Source of the DNA: CAYSXS01 sp043817345
Lineage (GTDB): Bacteria > Patescibacteriota > Patescibacteriia > UBA2196
NCBI GenBank assembly: GCA_043817345.1
Contig: JBDRGZ010000071.1
Location: forward strand, 1-14,776
DNA: 14,776 nucleotides
Direction: 5' to 3'
The notes beneath the pieces are model-generated. The model saw only the letters and a list, made by a program, of their open reading frames with translations, was not told the origin of the DNA and searched no databases. This document shows positions 6,163 through 13,443 of the stretch, one piece after another (position 1 is the stretch's first letter; the number at the start of each line of letters is the position of its first letter). The translations under genes and the position numbers were made by a program.

Positions 6163-6852
6163 CTAAGAAATATTTTTTAATTTAAAAATAAAACCACCTG
6201 TGTAGAAAAGTCTTTTCCAGCCTGTAATTTGTTTTTCTTCGTCTGGATATTTTAAATAAATAATTTCTTCAATTTTAAAGTTATATTTTTCAGCTAATTC
6301 CTTAATTTCGTTTTTTGTAAAAAAATGAATCACAGCTCCATCTAAAACTCCACTAGTTATTTTTCTATCACCCTGTGTTCTTTTCAAAAGAAACTTCAAA
6401 TTATTAATATGATTCCTGTTGTGTACATGTAAAATAAGTCTTCCGTTTTCTTTTAATAAATTATAGACTTGAGAAAATATTTTTTTTCTATCTTCTAGAG
6501 AGTCTATACTTCCTAAAGTATGATACATCATTAAAACTATATTAAACTTACTATTTACTAAATTTTTTGTTTCTAAAATATTACCAACAATTAATTTAGC
6601 TTTATCTTTAATTTTTTCTCTTGCTATTTTAATCATCTTCTCAGAAATGTCGATCCCTGTAATCTTTGCCATATCACAAAACTTTAAAACATGTCTACCT
6701 GTCCCACAACCTAAATCTAAAATCTTATCATTTTTTTTAATATTTTCTTCTAAATATTGTGTATCAAAACTACAAAGACCTTTTCTTTTTTCAAGCATGG
6801 CCTCATAATTATCAGCTACTACTGAATTTCTATATACATTTGTATGTGACAT
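6163..6852 (-). CDS. Class I SAM-dependent methyltransferase
   Basis: The 229-residue protein has the Rossmann-type methyltransferase core. Motif I DLGCGTGRHV (46-55) binds SAM, GIDIS (66-70) supplies the acidic residue for the ribose hydroxyls, and FNIVLMMYHTLGSI (103-116) and LLKENGRLILHVHN are motifs IV and VI. It resembles the broad Methyltransf_11/25 group acting on small molecules. Nothing visible fixes the substrate, which could be a sugar, lipid, quinone precursor or other metabolite. It lies 72 bp downstream of tyrS on the same strand, with a weak terminator-like hairpin between them. It may be independent of the neighbouring biosynthetic genes, but a SAM-using enzyme near a dedicated SAM synthetase fits functionally. 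The ATG at 6852 gives a complete N-terminus; a TATAAT 8 bases upstream hints at a very short leader. Confidence 0.85.
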   Translation of the reverse strand: MSHTNVYRNSVVADNYEAMLEKRKGLCSFDTQYLEENIKKNDKILDLGCGTGRHVLKFCDMAKITGIDISEKMIKIAREKIKDKAKLIVGNILETKNLVNSKFNIVLMMYHTLGSIDSLEDRKKIFSQVYNLLKENGRLILHVHNRNHINNLKFLLKRTQGDRKITSGVLDGAVIHFFTKNEIKELAEKYNFKIEEIIYLKYPDEEKQITGWKRLFYTGGFIFKLKNIS

Positions 6853-6890
6853 ATTTATATTATATTTTTATTATGTATAATGAACTATTT

Positions 6891-6921
6891 TAAAATTAAA
6901 CACAAATTAAACCCAATTTGT
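6891..6921 (-). terminator. Weak terminator-like hairpin after tyrS
   Basis: ACAAATT (6902-6908) and AATTTGT (6915-6921) form a 7-bp AT-rich stem with a 6-nt loop, four bases after the tyrS stop. On the minus strand it is followed by GTTTAATTTT. The stem is weak and partial read-through into the methyltransferase gene is plausible. Confidence 0.4.
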
Positions 6922-6924
6922 ATA

Positions 6925-8163
6925 CTATTTAACCTTCGCAAAAAACCTCTTTCCTTTTTGCACAATATCTCCTGATTTTAATATAGTATCAAAATCTTTA
7001 ATAACTTCTGAATTAATTTTAACACCACCTTGTTCTATAGCTCTTCGCGCATCACTTTTTGAAGAAACTAATTTAGATTCTACTAAAGCGTCAATAATAT
7101 TTTTGTTCGCTAAATCAAATTCTTGAATATCCTCTGGTGCTTCTTTTTTTTGAATCTTTTTAATAAAAGATTCCTCTGCCTTCTTTGATTCTTCTTTCCC
7201 ATGAAATATCTCTGTAATTTTTTGGGCAGTAATTTTTTTTGCATCCATGGAATTTTCCATTTTGATTATTTCGTCAACTTTTTCAAGTGATATTCTTGTA
7301 TTATTAATGAGTAATATTTCAACCATTTCGTCTGGTTGAGCCATTATTTGTCCGTACATATCTTCTGGTGTAGCATTTAAAAATACACCTGTCCCTTTGC
7401 TTTTAGACATTAACGTTTTGGTTTTAGGATTTTCCATCAAGTTAACAGCTATTACAAATTTATCCTTATTTTTATATTTCTTTTCTAGTGTTCTCCCAAC
7501 AAGTGCATTAAATATTTGATCTGTACCACATAATTCCGCATCCACACCCAAATGAACACTATCATAACCTTGCATCAACGGATAAATAAATTCGTGCAAA
7601 TAAATTGGCTGATTTTCTTTTAGTCTTTTTTCAAACATATCTCGTTCTAGCATTCTTTGTACAGTCATGTTTGAAACCAATTCAACAACATCTTTCATTG
7701 TTAATCTTGATAACCAATCAGCATTATACACAATCTTTGCTGGATTTTCTTTTGCATTAAAATCTATTAAAGGCTTTATTTGCTTCCTCCAATCTTTTAC
7801 GTTTTCTTGGATTTGTTCTTCTGTAAGCTTTTTTCTTGCCGTAGAGTTATCAGTTGGATCCCCGATTCTGGCTGTAAAATCCCCTATTAAAACATACACC
7901 TCGCAACCCAATTTTCTTAATTCCTCAAGAAGCATATAGTTTTTTGCATGACTTAAATGTAAAGACGATGAAGTAGGATCAGCGCCAATATATATTTTTA
8001 ACCCTTCACTATTTATTAATTTTTCTTTAAATTCCTGTATAGAGGGAATAATATCTACGATAATACCTCTATTTATTACTCTTTCTATTTGTTCTCGACG
8101 ACCTTCTATTCCTAAAGATATTTGTTTTTTTGACTCATTGTTTATTGTCATATATTTATTCAT
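6925..8163 (-). CDS. tyrS: Tyrosyl-tRNA synthetase
   Basis: This cytoplasmic class Ic synthetase activates tyrosine and charges tRNA-Tyr. The 412 residues match the bacterial TyrRS length. The catalytic fold begins at about 30. IYIGADPTSSSLHLSHAKN (57-75) carries the HIGH-type motif as HLSH (69-72). MQGYDSVHLGVDAELCGTDQ (197-216) contains the tyrosine and ATP-pocket residues, with LCGTDQ where GGTDQ is usual. LMSKSKG (251-257) is the KMSKS loop. The helical anticodon-binding region follows, then a C-terminal S4 RNA-binding domain from about 351 (NIIDALVESKLVSSKSDARRAI). A consensus-like promoter at 8177-8205 places the transcript start about 7 nt before the ATG at 8163, so it is nearly leaderless. 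A second ATG at 8151 would shorten the protein by four residues. The N-terminal half of the glycosyltransferase at 11624-13234 is a diverged relative. Confidence 0.97.
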   Translation of the reverse strand: MNKYMTINNESKKQISLGIEGRREQIERVINRGIIVDIIPSIQEFKEKLINSEGLKIYIGADPTSSSLHLSHAKNYMLLEELRKLGCEVYVLIGDFTARIGDPTDNSTARKKLTEEQIQENVKDWRKQIKPLIDFNAKENPAKIVYNADWLSRLTMKDVVELVSNMTVQRMLERDMFEKRLKENQPIYLHEFIYPLMQGYDSVHLGVDAELCGTDQIFNALVGRTLEKKYKNKDKFVIAVNLMENPKTKTLMSKSKGTGVFLNATPEDMYGQIMAQPDEMVEILLINNTRISLEKVDEIIKMENSMDAKKITAQKITEIFHGKEESKKAEESFIKKIQKKEAPEDIQEFDLANKNIIDALVESKLVSSKSDARRAIEQGGVKINSEVIKDFDTILKSGDIVQKGKRFFAKVK

Positions 8164-8176
8164 TATTTATGTTTTA

Positions 8177-8205
8177 AGTCTACTAATTCAAGAAATATTT
8201 GTCAA
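8177..8205 (-). promoter_or_regulatory. tyrS promoter, same motif as at 13359-13387
   Basis: Minus strand: TTGACA (8200-8205), 17 bases, TAGACT (8177-8182). Beyond the hexamers, about 25 of the first 32 bases, including the spacer words AAATA and AATTAG, match the promoter of the fusion-glycosyltransferase operon. The tyrS ATG lies 14 bases past the -10. Confidence 0.65.
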
Positions 8206-8240
8206 AATAATGTATTTTAACTAGAATATATTTAATATAA

Positions 8241-8268
8241 AATAAAAAAGTAACAAAATAATTACTTT
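8241..8268 (-). terminator. Intrinsic terminator of the aminotransferase operon
   Basis: AAAGTAA (8247-8253) and TTACTTT (8262-8268) pair around an 8-nt loop. On the minus strand the stem is followed by TTTTTTATTTTATATT. The aminotransferase stop codon is part of the stem. The stem is AT-rich but the U-tract is good. It separates this operon from tyrS. Confidence 0.6.
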
Positions 8269-9473
8269 CTCAAATTATTAACTTCAAGCTTAATTGTATT
8301 ATAAATATAATCTAATTCTTTAACTGAATTAGGTGGTTGGATTCCTTCATCTAACCAAATGACTCTATTAATAAGATCTTTAGTATTTTGCATAATCAGT
8401 GGATCGTTATAATCAATATCTCTACCATGCACCCAAGGACACCCATTACCATACCCAAACTTATTTTTTATAACCGGTTGCTCAGGTAATGCTAAATTTT
8501 GCCATTGACTTATCTTAAGGCCGTGTTTCCTTAAATTTCTGCTAAGCATTCTTTTAAAATCAGGTCTTTGTTTTAAAATATCTTTTTTAATTTTGAATGC
8601 ATATCGCCAATATGCAGGCTGATAATTTATTGACGTATAAAAAATTTCTAGTTCCTGTAAGGTCTTAATTTTTTTGTTTAAATACTCCACATTAAAAACC
8701 CTTGTTTTATTCCAAATATCTAAATATTTTAAATGACTATAAGCAATAGCAGCTACAAATTCACTAGTTTTATACATCCATCCAAGTTCGTATGAATTAT
8801 AATTTCTCAATCCTTTATTTTTATTTAATTCACCAAATTTACGCACCATATCTGCCTTTTCATAATACTTTTCATTGTTAGTTACAAAAAAACCACCTTC
8901 ACCAGCAGGAAGCCCCTTACTTTTATTAAGACTAAATGCCGCAATATCACCCAAAGATCCAACTTTCTTTTGATTAATTACTGCACCATGGGCCTGGCAC
9001 GCATCTTCGATTAGTATTAACTTATATTTATCAGTAATTTTACGGATTTTTTCAATATCGACAGGAATTCCATTTAAATGAACTACGATTATTGCTTTTG
9101 TTTTTTTGGTAATAACTTTTTCAATATTATTTTCATCTAATCCCATTTGGCCATTTTTAATATCTATAAAAACGGGAATAAGGTTTTGGTGCAAAACACA
9201 CAACGCAGAAGCAATAAAAGAAAAGGATGGGACAATAATTTCATCACCAGCCACAGCACCAATTGAGGATATAGCCATATGTAAAGCTGAAGTCCCACTA
9301 TTTGTAAGAATACAATGTTTAGCACCAACATAGTCGCCCCACGCCTTTTCTACTTTTTTGGTATAGTAAGAATCACTTCCTGAAAATTCACGACGCTTTA
9401 ACACATCAAGTAAATACTCTTTGTCTTCAGGAACGACGGGCTCCCAATTTTTTATTTTAATAATACTTGTCAT
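8262..9473 (-). CDS. DegT/DnrJ/EryC1/StrS-family PLP-dependent aminotransferase
   Basis: The 403-residue protein belongs to the sugar aminotransferase family, which usually converts NDP-keto-sugars or keto-cyclitols to amino derivatives using glutamate or glutamine. The fold is complete. NSGTSALHMAI (58-68) contacts the PLP phosphate. EIIVPSFSFIASA (78-90) is the conserved strand and loop. IEDACQAHGA (155-164) supplies the Asp (157) that pairs with the PLP ring nitrogen. FSLNKSKGLPAGEGG (180-194) places the Schiff-base lysine at K186. It is the last gene of the four-gene minus-strand operon, and its ATG overlaps the end of the kinase gene by 17 bp. With the kinase and glycosyltransferase upstream, it suggests synthesis of an amino sugar or aminocyclitol. 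The exact keto substrate cannot be predicted. Confidence 0.93.
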   Translation of the reverse strand: MTSIIKIKNWEPVVPEDKEYLLDVLKRREFSGSDSYYTKKVEKAWGDYVGAKHCILTNSGTSALHMAISSIGAVAGDEIIVPSFSFIASALCVLHQNLIPVFIDIKNGQMGLDENNIEKVITKKTKAIIVVHLNGIPVDIEKIRKITDKYKLILIEDACQAHGAVINQKKVGSLGDIAAFSLNKSKGLPAGEGGFFVTNNEKYYEKADMVRKFGELNKNKGLRNYNSYELGWMYKTSEFVAAIAYSHLKYLDIWNKTRVFNVEYLNKKIKTLQELEIFYTSINYQPAYWRYAFKIKKDILKQRPDFKRMLSRNLRKHGLKISQWQNLALPEQPVIKNKFGYGNGCPWVHGRDIDYNDPLIMQNTKDLINRVIWLDEGIQPPNSVKELDYIYNTIKLEVNNLRK

Positions 9474-10395
9474 ATAACCTTCTAATTTCTATAAATCTAT
9501 TTTTCGCAAAAGATATTCTTTCTTGATTCTTGGTTGTAGCATAAAAAGATATCATAGAAAATAAACAACGCAAACTATACAAAAAAATTAATTTCCGTTT
9601 ATCTTCTTTATAAACAAAATCAAAAGTATTAAAATAATGTAAATACTTTTCAAAATTACTATCTTTAGCAAAAATAATCCCAACATCATATAAAGGATCG
9701 CCAGAAAAACAATTTTGAAAATCAAAAGCTACAACATTATCTTCTTTGTTAACTATAAAATTATAATAATTAAAATCCCCGTATAATAATTTACCTGAAA
9801 CGTCTCCATAATTACAATTTTTTATTTTATTACGAACAAACGATAAATTGTCTTTCCATACACTACCTAATTGATTAATTGTTTTTTCATTCTCGATTTG
9901 TAATAAAAAATCTAACCAGTTTTTATTTTTACCAATAAATCTTTCGTCTAGCCATCCATACTTTTCCATAGAAATTGAATGGATTGAATTATATAATGCA
10001 ATAATTTTGCTATAATAATTTTTCATATTATCTTTATTTGCAAGTAACTCACCGTCAACATATTCTAATAAAAGTACCTCATGTCCCGGCAAAACTTTAT
10101 TAGTTTTATTAAGATACATTATAATATTTGGAACATTGCAACCAATTTGTCTAATTGTTTTAAGTGCCCATGATTCACGATGCAAAGACCCCTCATACCA
10201 CAATGGCCCAACTTTACAAAAGTAGGTTTCTTTATTTGTTATGATCTTAAAATTTCTATTAACACTACCATGATAAATTCTTTTAATTGTAACTTTTGAA
10301 CAACCTAACAGCAAAAAATTCCTTAAATTTATTGCAAAATCAATCTCGTTTATTTCATCAAAACCGGTCTTTTTATATTTAATTGTTTTAAGCAT
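9457..10395 (-). CDS. Aminoglycoside phosphotransferase / choline-kinase-fold small-molecule kinase
   Basis: I start the protein at the ATG at 10395 (MLKTIKYKKTG, 312 residues), 5 bp after the SAM synthetase stop. A TTG at 10416 could extend it by 7 residues into that gene. The protein-kinase-like APH fold is clear: TYFCKVGPLW with the ATP-binding Lys at 61, a Glu at about 74 (HRESWAL), hinge LLLEYVDGEL (108-117), catalytic loop LLYGDFNYYNFIV with Asp207 and Asn212, and metal-binding AFDFQN with Asp225 followed by GDPLYDVG. The family phosphorylates hydroxyls of aminoglycosides, choline, homoserine or sugars. Tyr replaces the usual His before Gly-Asp. Position in an operon with an aminotransferase and glycosyltransferase favours a biosynthetic sugar or amino-alcohol kinase over antibiotic resistance, but either is possible. 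Confidence 0.85.
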   Translation of the reverse strand: MLKTIKYKKTGFDEINEIDFAINLRNFLLLGCSKVTIKRIYHGSVNRNFKIITNKETYFCKVGPLWYEGSLHRESWALKTIRQIGCNVPNIIMYLNKTNKVLPGHEVLLLEYVDGELLANKDNMKNYYSKIIALYNSIHSISMEKYGWLDERFIGKNKNWLDFLLQIENEKTINQLGSVWKDNLSFVRNKIKNCNYGDVSGKLLYGDFNYYNFIVNKEDNVVAFDFQNCFSGDPLYDVGIIFAKDSNFEKYLHYFNTFDFVYKEDKRKLIFLYSLRCLFSMISFYATTKNQERISFAKNRFIEIRRLYDKYY

Positions 10396-10400
10396 ACTAG

Positions 10401-11633
10401 TTAATAATTTATACAACGACCAAAAATCAAATCATTACTAAGATCCACAACATCACTTAATTCTTTTTTTACAATATTAGATATTCCTTCTTTATTATAT
10501 TTTTTTGTACTAAGTGTAATAATACATTGCCAGGGATCTTGTAAATCACGCCCTGTCTGAGAAACTAAATAGACCTTGCAAGATATATTATATAAATCAT
10601 AAATTTTAAAAGCAATCCTTTTTGCCAAAACATTATATAATTTTCCAATATGATAAATAGGATTCTTGCCACAGGCGGCTTCCATTGACATAGGTTCAGT
10701 CATTGAGATAACTCCGTTAATCCTATTACCTCTACCAACTATTCCTTCGTCACCACTTTCGACAGAACTACCTGTTGCTGTTAGATATACTTCATTCATT
10801 TTTATTACATCTCTATTATTTATGGTAATACTTAATGAATACTGTTTACCTATAATATTCTTAACCTCATCATTAATCATTTCTTTAAGCCATTTTATTT
10901 TATCTTTATAAAATTTAATACTGGGTGTATATAAACCTATAAAAGGGATGCAAGTTGTTATTTTAATAGTTCTATCTACAGTGACAACCATTACTTTGAT
11001 ATCAGAACCGATGTATGGATGTTTAATTTTAAAATCTTTTGAGTTAAACTTCTTCTCTACAGCAATTGCGACTAAATCACTTGTGTTAAGTGGGGCATAA
11101 CCAACTCCAGCGGAAGTATCATTTGATTCTAAAAATGTAGATTGTGTTAAATCTTTTTTATTTCTTGGCGTAAACATAAAAATGCTACTACGAGGAGGTA
11201 AATTCTTAACATCTGTACTAATAATACCGGGACTTGGGTTAGAATGGATCATATCTACAATTTCCATGTCCTTATTTGAATCAATTAATGTTAAAATATT
11301 TGAAACATACTCTTTAATCCACTGCCTAATTAAACTTTTATACTCTATTTTTGTAGCACCAAAACTCTCGCTAAAACGTCCATTCATAATAAATCTAAAT
11401 GGACTAACTATTTTACCATAACCAAAACCAACTTTTGCAGTACCACCCAATATAACAAACTTATCACAATTATGGTGTAGGACTTCACCAAATTTTTCAA
11501 GACAATATTGAGAATATTGTTGCGAAACATAATCTGCTGCACCATCACATAAAGTATCAGGATGACCTAACCCTTTCCTTTCAGTAATACTAAACGGTAA
11601 ATTTGTAAAACCACCAAAAAGCTTTAAATCCAT
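10401..11633 (-). CDS. Archaeal-type S-adenosylmethionine synthetase
   Basis: The 410-residue protein matches the archaeal methionine adenosyltransferase family (Pfam PF01941, COG1812), not the bacterial MetK family. It makes SAM from ATP and methionine. Signatures are intact: ITERKGLGHPDTLCDGAAD (16-34), the NDTSAGVGYAPL segment, and in the middle TGSSVESGDEGIVGRGNR, NGVISMTEPMSMEA, then GKNP and HIGKLYN. The set of Lys, His and Asp residues suggests an active enzyme. Length is normal for the family. Its ATG overlaps the upstream glycosyltransferase stop by 10 bp, and the kinase follows 5 bp downstream, so it is locked into the biosynthetic operon. In bacteria such copies are a minority and are likely to supply SAM to a specialised pathway. 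Whether this cell also has a bacterial metK cannot be seen here. Confidence 0.93.
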   Translation of the reverse strand: MDLKLFGGFTNLPFSITERKGLGHPDTLCDGAADYVSQQYSQYCLEKFGEVLHHNCDKFVILGGTAKVGFGYGKIVSPFRFIMNGRFSESFGATKIEYKSLIRQWIKEYVSNILTLIDSNKDMEIVDMIHSNPSPGIISTDVKNLPPRSSIFMFTPRNKKDLTQSTFLESNDTSAGVGYAPLNTSDLVAIAVEKKFNSKDFKIKHPYIGSDIKVMVVTVDRTIKITTCIPFIGLYTPSIKFYKDKIKWLKEMINDEVKNIIGKQYSLSITINNRDVIKMNEVYLTATGSSVESGDEGIVGRGNRINGVISMTEPMSMEAACGKNPIYHIGKLYNVLAKRIAFKIYDLYNISCKVYLVSQTGRDLQDPWQCIITLSTKKYNKEGISNIVKKELSDVVDLSNDLIFGRCINY

Positions 11634-13234
11634 AAAATTTTATCTCTAGATACATTAAGTTCTTTTAGAACCTTTGGTAATAGTTTATTAATAAATATTT
11701 CACTTCTTAATGTGTTATTTTCAAACTTTTTCGACAGATGATCGTCTACATGATTACGTCTCATAAGATAAACTACCTTGTCGACAAAATAAACCAAATA
11801 ATTTTTAAATATCTTTAACAAAAAAGCATTGTGTTCCAAACCCATAAATTTTCTATCTTCATAAAAAAACCCAACTTTTTTCAAAACCTTTCTTCTATAC
11901 ATCATGGTATTTGCTCCAAAAGTTACTTGTTTTTTTAATAAATATAAAAAATGGTCCTCTTTTGTTTTCAATTTAGTAAAACCATCATCATGATATGGCT
12001 CATGGTGTTTTTGCCTAATGCGATTATAATTATCATTTAACAAAGTATCACGTTTTGCATAGACTATATTAATTTTAGGATTATCAATGAAAGGAATGAC
12101 CCTATCAATAATTCCGTCCTCAAGCATATAGTCATCATGATCAAGAATAGTAACTAAATCACCTACAGCCCTTTTTAAACCAAGATTACGAGCAGAACCA
12201 ACGCCTCGATTTTTCTGATAAATGTATTTGATATCATATTTATTGTTATATTTACGTATTAAATATTTACAATACTGTTTTGTTCCATCAACACTTCCGT
12301 CATCAACAATAATAATCTCTATATTTTTATAAAACTGTTTCAATAAACTATTAATAGATTCTGGTAAAAAATCAACTCGATTATACGCTGCTATAATAAC
12401 CGATACCTTTAATTTCTGTAAAGATCTTAAATATTCTAAAGAAAAATCCCGAATATTTGACGAAAATAACTTCCCTAGAACATTAAGGATAACTTTACTT
12501 TTTGCTTTTCTAAATACGTATAAATTACTCGATCTTAACTCCTGAGAAATTATGTACTGATCCTCTTCAGAAAAATTTGAATAGTCGGATAAAATGTCAG
12601 ATAACACCTTTCTAGAAACTTTTCCTAATTGTTTACAAATATTTTGTAAATTATCTGATAATTTTACATCAACAAGGGCGCGAGATGGTTTTAAAATTAA
12701 AGTGGATACCCGATTAATTAATTTGTTATTATATAAAAACTCTATTATTTTTTTTTGATTAAACTCTATTAATCCAATGATAATATTATTTTCTTTCATA
12801 TCAACCAAAAGATTAATTTGTTCTTCCTTTAATCTAGAAATATTTCCTAAAAAATATTGTTTTTGTTTACACTTAGTTTTAAATGTTGAGGTTTGTTGGT
12901 AAACTGAATTTCTAATAACTTCAATATTTTCTGTATTAATTATCTTTGATACACTATTCAAAAACATATTTATTCTTTCAGAAATTTGTTTTTCACTCAA
13001 AAGGTCTTTATACCTATAATCATTAAAAACAATAACAACATTATGTCCTAATTCTTGAAAAATAGAGATCTTTTCTAATAATGGAAGTTTGATTAAAGAA
13101 ATATCTTCGTTTAAATTATCGATAAAAACTCCCACCTTAACTATTCGCTTAGATTCAATAATATCAAACAGTAAATCATGATTAATATATTGTTTTGTGT
13201 TATTATTTATTTTATTCAATAAAGATAAATCCAT
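11624..13234 (-). CDS. Family 2 glycosyltransferase fused to a degenerate tyrosyl-tRNA-synthetase-like N-terminal domain
   Basis: The 536-residue protein has two halves. Residues 276-500 are a standard GT2 domain: VSVIIAAYNRVDFLPESINS (277-296), IVDDGSVDGT (309-318), GVGSARNLGL (344-353), the metal-binding LDHDD (364-368) and GLEHNAFLLKIF (465-476) with the putative base region. Residues about 10-258 follow TyrRS in order when compared with the tyrS product: INHDLLFDII with INRGIIVDII; VKVGVFIDN with LKIYIGADP; FQELGHNVVIVFND with LRKLGCEVYVLIGD; LSEKQISERI with LTEEQIQENV; FSEEDQYIISQE with the ISLEKVDEIIKME helix. The HLSH and KMSKS catalytic motifs are absent, so this part cannot be an ordinary synthetase. 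It may bind a ligand or scaffold. It is the first gene of the operon. The GT call is strong; the aaRS-like call is from my own by-eye alignment. Confidence 0.85.
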   Translation of the reverse strand: MDLSLLNKINNNTKQYINHDLLFDIIESKRIVKVGVFIDNLNEDISLIKLPLLEKISIFQELGHNVVIVFNDYRYKDLLSEKQISERINMFLNSVSKIINTENIEVIRNSVYQQTSTFKTKCKQKQYFLGNISRLKEEQINLLVDMKENNIIIGLIEFNQKKIIEFLYNNKLINRVSTLILKPSRALVDVKLSDNLQNICKQLGKVSRKVLSDILSDYSNFSEEDQYIISQELRSSNLYVFRKAKSKVILNVLGKLFSSNIRDFSLEYLRSLQKLKVSVIIAAYNRVDFLPESINSLLKQFYKNIEIIIVDDGSVDGTKQYCKYLIRKYNNKYDIKYIYQKNRGVGSARNLGLKRAVGDLVTILDHDDYMLEDGIIDRVIPFIDNPKINIVYAKRDTLLNDNYNRIRQKHHEPYHDDGFTKLKTKEDHFLYLLKKQVTFGANTMMYRRKVLKKVGFFYEDRKFMGLEHNAFLLKIFKNYLVYFVDKVVYLMRRNHVDDHLSKKFENNTLRSEIFINKLLPKVLKELNVSRDKILWI

Positions 13235-13273
13235 TTTAATATTTTTAATAATGGGATTTGGTCAGGTGAACTC

Positions 13274-13309
13274 TGTTAAATAATTCTGCGGATGCAGAAT
13301 TATTTAACA
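13274..13309. promoter_or_regulatory. Perfect 16-bp hairpin in the operon leader
   Basis: Arms 13274-13289 and 13294-13309 are exact complements around a 4-nt loop (GGAT on the plus strand). There is no U-run after it on the minus strand; on the plus strand a T6 run follows about 9 bases later. It lies 40 bp upstream of the glycosyltransferase start, and the stop codon of the 14-codon leader frame falls inside the stem. This suits an attenuation or mRNA-structure role better than simple termination. Confidence 0.6.
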
Positions 13310-13344
13310 TGGTAAATTTTTTGTGGGTTTGTGTCTGTAGCCAT
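13300..13344 (-). CDS. Possible 14-residue leader peptide upstream of the fusion glycosyltransferase
   Basis: The frame reads MATDTNPQKIYHVK and stops with TAA inside the 13274-13309 hairpin. Its ATG lies 15 bases past the predicted -10, nearly the same position as the tyrS ATG relative to the matching tyrS promoter (14 bases). AAGAAG lies 7-12 bases upstream as a possible weak ribosome site. No match to a known leader peptide is recognised. It may be a translated leader controlling the operon, a remnant of an older gene start, or chance. Confidence 0.3.
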   Translation of the reverse strand: MATDTNPQKIYHVK

Positions 13345-13358
13345 ATGTTTACTTCTTA

Positions 13359-13387
13359 AGGTTACTAATTTAATGGTTATTTGTCAA
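13359..13387 (-). promoter_or_regulatory. Predicted promoter of the GT-MAT-kinase-aminotransferase operon
   Basis: Minus strand: TTGACA (13382-13387), 17 bases, TAACCT (13359-13364). The -35 is perfect. The -10 matches only three positions, but these include the most conserved -12, -11 and -7. The wider sequence is strikingly like the tyrS promoter. It begins 13 bp past the pseudopilin terminator and would give a leader of about 118 nt. Confidence 0.55.
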
Positions 13388-13399
13388 AATACTGATGAT

Positions 13400-13433
13400 A
13401 CAAAAAAGTTAACACAAATGCTAACTTTTTTGT
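13400..13433 (-). terminator. Intrinsic terminator of the pseudopilin operon
   Basis: Arms 13400-13414 and 13419-13433 pair over 15 positions with one mismatch (13412/13421) and a 4-nt loop. On the minus strand the descending arm ends in TTTTTTGT. It begins 10 bp after the stop of the PilX-like gene. The A-run opposite could also terminate plus-strand transcripts. Confidence 0.8.
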
Positions 13434-13443
13434 ATTATATATT

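Noticed and set aside
7667..7939. Open frames on the plus strand inside tyrS and inside the aminotransferase and SAM synthetase genes (also 9106-9333, 10666-10911, 11182-11421) and on the minus strand inside argS (1574-1795)
   Set aside because: Each lies wholly within a well-supported gene on the other strand, shows no recognisable domain and has no promoter or ribosome site of its own.
13274..13309. Perfect palindrome considered as attC or insertion-sequence end
   Set aside because: The GTTAAAT and ATTTAAC boxes are in the reverse order for attC. No transposase, partner end or target duplication is visible.
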